64,000 bases of DNA from positions 1 through 64,000 of the forward strand of contig JAUYUB010000016.1 of assembly GCA_030692765.1 (NCBI GenBank), in the 5' to 3' direction. This DNA is from Sulfuricurvum sp. (GTDB taxonomy: Bacteria; Campylobacterota; Campylobacteria; Campylobacterales; Sulfurimonadaceae). Positions 54,795 to 64,000 of this stretch are shown here, in pieces; position 1 is the stretch's first letter, and each line of letters begins with the position of its first letter. The position numbers and the translations under genes were made by a program. A model generated the notes under the pieces. It was given only the letters and a program-made list of their open reading frames with translations. It was not told the origin of the DNA and made no database searches.

Positions 54795-55099
54795 TGGCAT
54801 ACACGCTCAAATTTCATCCAGAAGCCGAAAAAGAGTTTTTAAAGTTGGATAATGGAGTTCGTGAACGGGTTGCTAAACAGCTTGTAAAAATTTCTGTTTC
54901 TCCTGAGTTGGGAGAGAAGCTTGGAAATAGAAGTGGGATCGATCTCTCTGGGTATCGAAAGATGTATGCCGAAAAAAAGAAAATTCGGATCGTTTATGAA
55001 GTGATCGAAGAGGAAATTTTGGTCCATATCATGGCGATCGGTGAACGGGATGATATGGCGGTGTATAAAACGGCATTGAAACGATTAAAAGAAAAATAA
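54794..55099 (+). CDS. RelE-family toxin
   Basis: 101 residues. YTLKFHPEAEKEFLKLD at the start, LSGYRKMYAEKKKIRIVYEV in the middle and MAIGERDDMAVYKTALKRL at the end fit the RelE mRNA interferase group. A basic surface (KKKIR) would suit RNA or ribosome contact. Coupled to the antitoxin. Confidence 0.87.
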   Translation: MAYTLKFHPEAEKEFLKLDNGVRERVAKQLVKISVSPELGEKLGNRSGIDLSGYRKMYAEKKKIRIVYEVIEEEILVHIMAIGERDDMAVYKTALKRLKEK

Positions 55100-55159
55100 A
55101 GAATAGGGTCAAGTGATCCCCAAGTCATTAATTAGATAATTTAAACAAAAAGAGAATCA

Positions 55160-55615
55160 GTGCACACATTTCAGATTGCAGAGTCAGTATTAGATGCGTA
55201 TAAAAATTATAAACTGAGTGATGAAAGAATCAACTTTTTAACAACACAGGCCAATGAGCAGCTCGCAGAAATGGCTCAAAACAAAGAGCTCTATGACAGT
55301 TTTTTAAAAAAAGTGAATGCACCCCAAAAGATAGACAATATTATTCTTTGGATACTGCTGATGTCAAATGAAACAATCGGTAGTAAATACATCAGAGAGT
55401 TCAAAAAAGATTTTAGAAAATTTATCCCAGTCAGTGACCTGGCTGATTTATTACTCTACGCTATTCATCTAAAGAAACTCAAAAACATTGAGTTGGACGG
55501 ATTTGACTATTTATTTGAATACGAAGAAGAGGGGATGGAAGTGATGGATCAATATGCTTTTACAAACGTCTTGCTCTACATCCAAAGTTCAAAAGAAGTC
55601 CAAATGGAGTTTTAA
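55160..55615 (+). CDS. Helical protein of unknown function (intact copy)
   Basis: 151 residues from a GTG at 55160, acidic in its second half and predicted all-helical; no signal or membrane segment. I do not recognise a family. A truncated relative lies at 54338, before toxin-antitoxin pair 2, with a shared leader. Two copies in an accessory region hint at association with mobile or defence-type DNA, but nothing in the sequence shows function. Confidence 0.65.
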   Translation: MHTFQIAESVLDAYKNYKLSDERINFLTTQANEQLAEMAQNKELYDSFLKKVNAPQKIDNIILWILLMSNETIGSKYIREFKKDFRKFIPVSDLADLLLYAIHLKKLKNIELDGFDYLFEYEEEGMEVMDQYAFTNVLLYIQSSKEVQMEF

Positions 55616-55619
55616 TAGA

Positions 55620-55637
55620 GCTCAGATAAAACTGAGC
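55620..55637. terminator. Possible bidirectional terminator hairpin
   Basis: GCTCAG (55620-55625) and CTGAGC (55632-55637) around ATAAAA, in the 35-base gap between convergent genes. No clear T-run on either side, so weak. Confidence 0.4.
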
Positions 55638-55650
55638 CCTAGATGGTTAA

Positions 55651-57351
55651 TTACGACGAACAGCTGATGTGAGATATACCGGCGATGTCAAAGAAGTGAG
55701 CAGGTTTTTCCCGATAGTATTTCTCTTCTATTTCACTGGACTGCTCATCATAAGGGTGTGTCATCACCTCTTGCAACTCCCTGATAAGTGTATAGTCTCC
55801 GGCGGTTGCTTGCTGATAAGCGGGTACCAGGAACCATTCTCTCAACGTGTATTTTGGATTGACCCGTTTCATCTGCTGTGAGAGCTTCTCGCGAGACTCT
55901 GGAGTAGCGGCATCTATAAGTGATTTCCATTTTTCCAGCCATGCTGACCAGCTCTCTAAGAGTTTTTTATCAAGAAACGTCTCATCGTAAAAGCTTCTTA
56001 GAAGTGGACTAATCTCATCAGGTACCGATGAGAGCTCACGGAAGAAGATCGTATAATCAACGTGAGTCTGGACCATGAGGCTAAAAAGTTCTTGGACCAG
56101 TGCGGCATCATAGGTGGAGAGACCCAGTTTTGCCGTCAACATCTTCTCCATTTGCTCTAGCATGATTTGAGAAAAACCATGGTCGATCTCATCGAGCCGG
56201 CTTTGAACATCGGGATTTGACTCTATGAGCGGTTTTAGCGCCGAGCAAAACATGTGAAAGTTGCGTTGGGCAGCCTGAGGCTGATTGAAAAATGAGAAAT
56301 GGACTCCGCCACCCGTCCAAGGCTGATATTTCGGGTCAAACATATCGATAAACCCAAACGGACCATAATCGAGAGTAAATCCTCCTGCCGCACAGTTGTC
56401 ACCGTTGAAATTTCCTTGGCAGTAGCCCACACGAATCCAATTGGCAACAAGAGCTGTGAGGCGACTTCGGAACTCACGTGCTAACAAGAGCACTTTTTCT
56501 TCAAAAGGCAACTGCGTATCTATGGTCTCACTGTATTCACGCTCAATCAAGTGCAATACGATCTGCTCGAGCTCTTTGTGCGCTTTTGAGTGTTCGCTTT
56601 TACGCGCGCGACGCCCGAAAAGCTCTATCTGACCTACGCGAAGAAACGAGGGTGCGACTCGTGTCGTGATCGCTACGTCTTCTTCGATCATCACTTCGGG
56701 GTCTCGTGAATACGATCCCTGATTAAACCAAGGGCGTTTTACCTTCTCCGTTTTAGAGGTGTACAGTGTGAGCGAACGTGAGGTCGGTACGCCCAGTGCG
56801 TACATGTGCTCCTGTGCCAAAAACTCTCTTATACTTGAACGCAATACCGCACGTCCGTCAGCTCCGCGGCAGTAGGGGGTTCTGCCGCCCCCTTTGAGCT
56901 GCATTTCCCAGTGTTTTCCGTTGATATTCGCCTCCAGGATGGAAACGGCACGTCCGTCACCGTAACCGTTGCCTGTCTGAAAAGGGCACTGATTATAGTA
57001 TTCTGTGCCATAGATCGAGAGGGCATAGCCCGTCGCCCAACCATGAGTGCGTAAAGGTTTTGGCAGTTGTGAAGCATCGCCCGAGAACATCCGCATGAAA
57101 TCCTCAGAGGTTGCGAGGGCATCATCGAATCCAAGCTCTTTAAAAAAAGTCTGACTGTGGGCTATGTAGTGCGGCTCTTTGATAGGGGTAGGGTTCACGG
57201 GGACATAGTGGCCTGAGAACACTTGTCGGGGAGAATGATCGACTCCGTCTGCGCTCGCCTCAGGATCAGGAGTGAGTGTGTTTAGGAGCGAATAATCTGC
57301 CAATTTTGCTAGATCGTCCAGTGTTTTTATAGGTGCAGAAGTGTCATTCAT
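55651..57351 (-). CDS. selO: Protein adenylyltransferase SelO/YdiU
   Basis: 566 residues, longer than E. coli YdiU (478) through extra N-terminal sequence and insertions. Pseudokinase-like AMPylase with [45 protein letters not shown] (recognised by LKGGGRTPY and EHMYALGVP), [22 protein letters not shown] (the metal and catalytic segment) and the C-terminal SHISCSS with the cysteine that is selenocysteine in eukaryotic SelO. Transfers AMP to target proteins and is linked to redox stress. Candidate -10 ATTATA/TATAAT on the minus strand at 57399-57404. Confidence 0.93.
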   Translation of the reverse strand: MNDTSAPIKTLDDLAKLADYSLLNTLTPDPEASADGVDHSPRQVFSGHYVPVNPTPIKEPHYIAHSQTFFKELGFDDALATSEDFMRMFSGDASQLPKPLRTHGWATGYALSIYGTEYYNQCPFQTGNGYGDGRAVSILEANINGKHWEMQLKGGGRTPYCRGADGRAVLRSSIREFLAQEHMYALGVPTSRSLTLYTSKTEKVKRPWFNQGSYSRDPEVMIEEDVAITTRVAPSFLRVGQIELFGRRARKSEHSKAHKELEQIVLHLIEREYSETIDTQLPFEEKVLLLAREFRSRLTALVANWIRVGYCQGNFNGDNCAAGGFTLDYGPFGFIDMFDPKYQPWTGGGVHFSFFNQPQAAQRNFHMFCSALKPLIESNPDVQSRLDEIDHGFSQIMLEQMEKMLTAKLGLSTYDAALVQELFSLMVQTHVDYTIFFRELSSVPDEISPLLRSFYDETFLDKKLLESWSAWLEKWKSLIDAATPESREKLSQQMKRVNPKYTLREWFLVPAYQQATAGDYTLIRELQEVMTHPYDEQSSEIEEKYYREKPAHFFDIAGISHISCSS

Positions 57352-57474
57352 GGCGATAAAATACCTTCATTATTTATATTTTTGTTCAGTTTAGAGGAAT
57401 TATATATTTGGAAGGTCAAACAAGAGACAGCAAAAGAATCTAATTATTTTGTACAAGATTAGGAGTCAGATGAA

Positions 57475-58083
57475 TCAGATGATCCAATTCCTGATCGGAA
57501 TCCTCATCCTGATACGATAGCGTATCAGCGGGAAGACGACCAAAGAGGACCCGATGGTCATATAGACGGGCAGCAACAGACTCTCCAGCGTGTAGTGCTC
57601 GATCCCAAAAACACCGATGAATGATCCCAGAAAGAAGCAGATCCATACCAGTGGTGTCTCCTCATCGGGAGCACTTATCACAAAGCGAAGTGTCGGCAAG
57701 AGGGCGCAAAAGTCTGCGGCTATGGCTATGATAGTAGGCAAGACGCCCGAACTGTTTTTAAAGATGAGCCAAATCACGATGGCGCAGAGTCCCACAAGCA
57801 GGGAGAACTTTTCCAAAGTATCAGGTTTGAGGTTCTCACCCCGAAAGAGGGTCAACACAAAGATCAGTGTCGGATTGATCCAAAAAATAACAGTGAGCAT
57901 CCGAGTGACCTGATCGGCTGTGTCGGGGGTGATCAGCCAAAAGGCAAAACCTATGATACTCCAAATAAACCAGGAAATACGGTTGGGTTTCACAGTGCCT
58001 CGAAAGATACTGATCGTATAGGGGACAATAGAGACAGCCATGATGAATTGGGCTGCCAAACCAAAGTAGTAAGGTTCTAACAT
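57475..58083 (-). CDS. Multi-pass membrane protein of unknown function
   Basis: 202 residues with about six to seven membrane helices and the short motif VKPNRISWFIWSIIGFAFW near 32. The even spacing of helices and Trp-rich loops resemble small transporter-like or PQ-loop-like proteins, but I do not assign a family. Divergent from the sirtuin gene by 111 bases. Ends in a basic tail (RYRIRMRIPIRNW). Confidence 0.7.
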   Translation of the reverse strand: MLEPYYFGLAAQFIMAVSIVPYTISIFRGTVKPNRISWFIWSIIGFAFWLITPDTADQVTRMLTVIFWINPTLIFVLTLFRGENLKPDTLEKFSLLVGLCAIVIWLIFKNSSGVLPTIIAIAADFCALLPTLRFVISAPDEETPLVWICFFLGSFIGVFGIEHYTLESLLLPVYMTIGSSLVVFPLIRYRIRMRIPIRNWII

Positions 58084-58169
58084 TCTATTGCGTTATAAGA
58101 TGAATTGTCGATAGCCATGTAATGATCCTTTGTCACATTATATATTTCCTCCAATTAATCTAGCAGCAG

Positions 58170-58190
58170 TATAATTCCTATAACAGGAGA
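58170..58190 (+). promoter_or_regulatory. -10 box and ribosome site of the sirtuin gene
   Basis: TATAAT at 58170-58175 and AGGAGA at 58185-58190, immediately before the ATG at 58195. The short distance means a very short 5' leader. Confidence 0.55.
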
Positions 58191-58194
58191 ATTA

Positions 58195-58893
58195 ATGAAA
58201 AAAGTTCTTATTTTAAGCGGTGCAGGTATCAGCGCCGAAAGCGGTATCCGTACATTTCGTGATGCCGACGGTTTATGGGAAGAGTATGATGTCATGGAAG
58301 TATGCTCGGTTGAGGGCTTCGCACGAAATCCAAAACTGGTCGCTGATTTTTACGATGCGAGACGCCGCGATCTGGAAGATAAATCTTTCAATACAGCTCA
58401 TGAGATGGTGGCCCGTTTAAAAGCAAAATACCCTCACCAAATCGATGTTTTGACCCAAAATGTCGATGATCTGTTTGAACGTGCCGGTTGTGATGAGGTT
58501 CTCCATTTGCATGGGACGTTGACGCAGTTGCGCTGTGAGGATTGCGGACGGGTCTTTATGATAGGGTATGAGTCTCAAATAGGGGTCGTGTGTCCTGGAT
58601 GTGAGAGTGACCGAATCCGTCACAATGTCGTGATGTTCGGAGAAGCGGCACCGATGTATGAGAAGCTTCAGGAATCGGTTGAGGAGTGTGACATGCTCGT
58701 GGTGATCGGGACGAGCGGTCAGGTTATCAATGTGGCGGCAATCGCACAATGGTTTGATCATTCGATCCTAAACAACTACGATTCTGATCCGATGCTGGAT
58801 CGCCATTTTCAGAACCGATATATTGAAAAAGCGACGACTGCCGCAGCGAAGATCGAGGGGGATATTGAAAGATTTTTAGCTGAAAATGGCTAA
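58195..58893 (+). CDS. cobB: Sir2-type NAD-dependent protein deacylase
   Basis: 232 residues. NAD site GAGISAESGIRTFR (10-23), TQNVDDL (88-93), catalytic H106 in HLHGTL, and zinc cysteines C114, C117, C133 and C136. Y53 and R56 in FYDAR match the Y-x-x-R pair of class III sirtuins, which prefer succinyl and malonyl groups as well as acetyl. Its stop is 43 bases before the chosen start of the next gene. Confidence 0.95.
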   Translation: MKKVLILSGAGISAESGIRTFRDADGLWEEYDVMEVCSVEGFARNPKLVADFYDARRRDLEDKSFNTAHEMVARLKAKYPHQIDVLTQNVDDLFERAGCDEVLHLHGTLTQLRCEDCGRVFMIGYESQIGVVCPGCESDRIRHNVVMFGEAAPMYEKLQESVEECDMLVVIGTSGQVINVAAIAQWFDHSILNNYDSDPMLDRHFQNRYIEKATTAAAKIEGDIERFLAENG

Positions 58894-58936
58894 GGTTCTA
58901 TTAAAGAAATATTTTATGAAAGGAGGGAGGATAAAA

Positions 58937-64000
<5,064 letters not shown>

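Noticed and set aside
52000-55650. Prophage or insertion sequence
   Set aside because: No integrase, transposase, structural phage gene or terminal inverted repeats are visible; only remnants and toxin-antitoxin genes.
55651-55680. Selenocysteine codon in selO
   Set aside because: The C-terminal position is encoded as Cys (SCSS) and the stop is ordinary; no in-frame TGA is being read through.

Overview
The window comes from a Campylobacterota (epsilonproteobacterial) chromosome, probably a Sulfuricurvum- or Sulfurimonas-like free-living sulfur or hydrogen oxidiser. Three things point there: the run fmt-birA-parA-parB-atpF'-atpF-atpH-atpA-atpG-atpD-atpC-tolQ-tolR-tolA-like-tolB-pal-cpoB-slyD-fabD-mtn, the run ileS-small membrane protein-gatA-guaB, and murC-membrane protein-mutS2. 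All are arrangements I recall from this phylum. Base composition (roughly 43 percent GC by eye) and three c-di-GMP enzymes fit Sulfuricurvum better than Campylobacter, but the genus is inference.

Layout. 1-18.4 kb is a dense plus-strand housekeeping block: end of proB, fmt, birA, chromosome partition parAB, the F1 and stator part of ATP synthase behind its own promoter, the Tol-Pal envelope system, slyD, a degenerate NtrC-like regulator, fabD, a nitrilase, MTA/SAH nucleosidase and a TtcA-like protein. 18.4-24.7 kb is mostly minus strand: mutY, a two-subunit 2-oxoacid:ferredoxin oxidoreductase, and a LemA/DUF3137 pair, with yigZ on plus. 24.8-29.0 kb is a probable copper/metal detoxification cluster: small exported protein, TolC-like lipoprotein, Tat-exported multicopper oxidase, SO_0444-type permease and an exported mini-protein. 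It is followed by a GGDEF-EAL protein. 31.2-31.75 kb is a minus-strand tRNA operon (Lys, Glu, Val, Asp, Val, Asp in transcription order) behind a near-perfect sigma-70 promoter.

31.8-42.7 kb holds cinA (minus) and a long plus-strand operon: ileS, small membrane protein, gatA, guaB, metY, metX, xseB, a nitrilase-fold protein lacking its catalytic residues, and a ThiF-like protein lacking zinc cysteines. 42.7-45.5 kb is minus strand: a lipoprotein cytochrome c, an Ala-rich small lipoprotein on its own strong promoter, and a CHASE4-like/GGDEF cyclase. 45.6-52.0 kb is plus strand: polysaccharide deacetylase, DapC-like aminotransferase, murC, mutS2 and two small conserved proteins.

52.0-55.6 kb is the accessory part. 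It holds a dispersed repeat, a frameshifted orphan ORF, a hairpin with the architecture of an integron attC site, a foreign-looking Acg-type flavin protein, two Phd/RelE-type toxin-antitoxin pairs each with a palindrome at its promoter, and a truncated plus an intact copy of one unknown gene on either side of the second pair. I read this as a decayed cassette or insertion hotspot; no integrase or transposase is in the window. 55.6-64 kb returns to chromosomal genes: selO, a membrane protein, a sirtuin, a PhnD-like-PAS-PAS-GGDEF-EAL receptor, and ligA cut by the window end.

I found no CRISPR array, rRNA, prophage or insertion sequence. No clearly new multi-gene system is proven. The strongest leads are the attC-like site with its cassette-like neighbours, the pseudo-nitrilase/ThiF pair, and the metal cluster that has a TolC but no pump.
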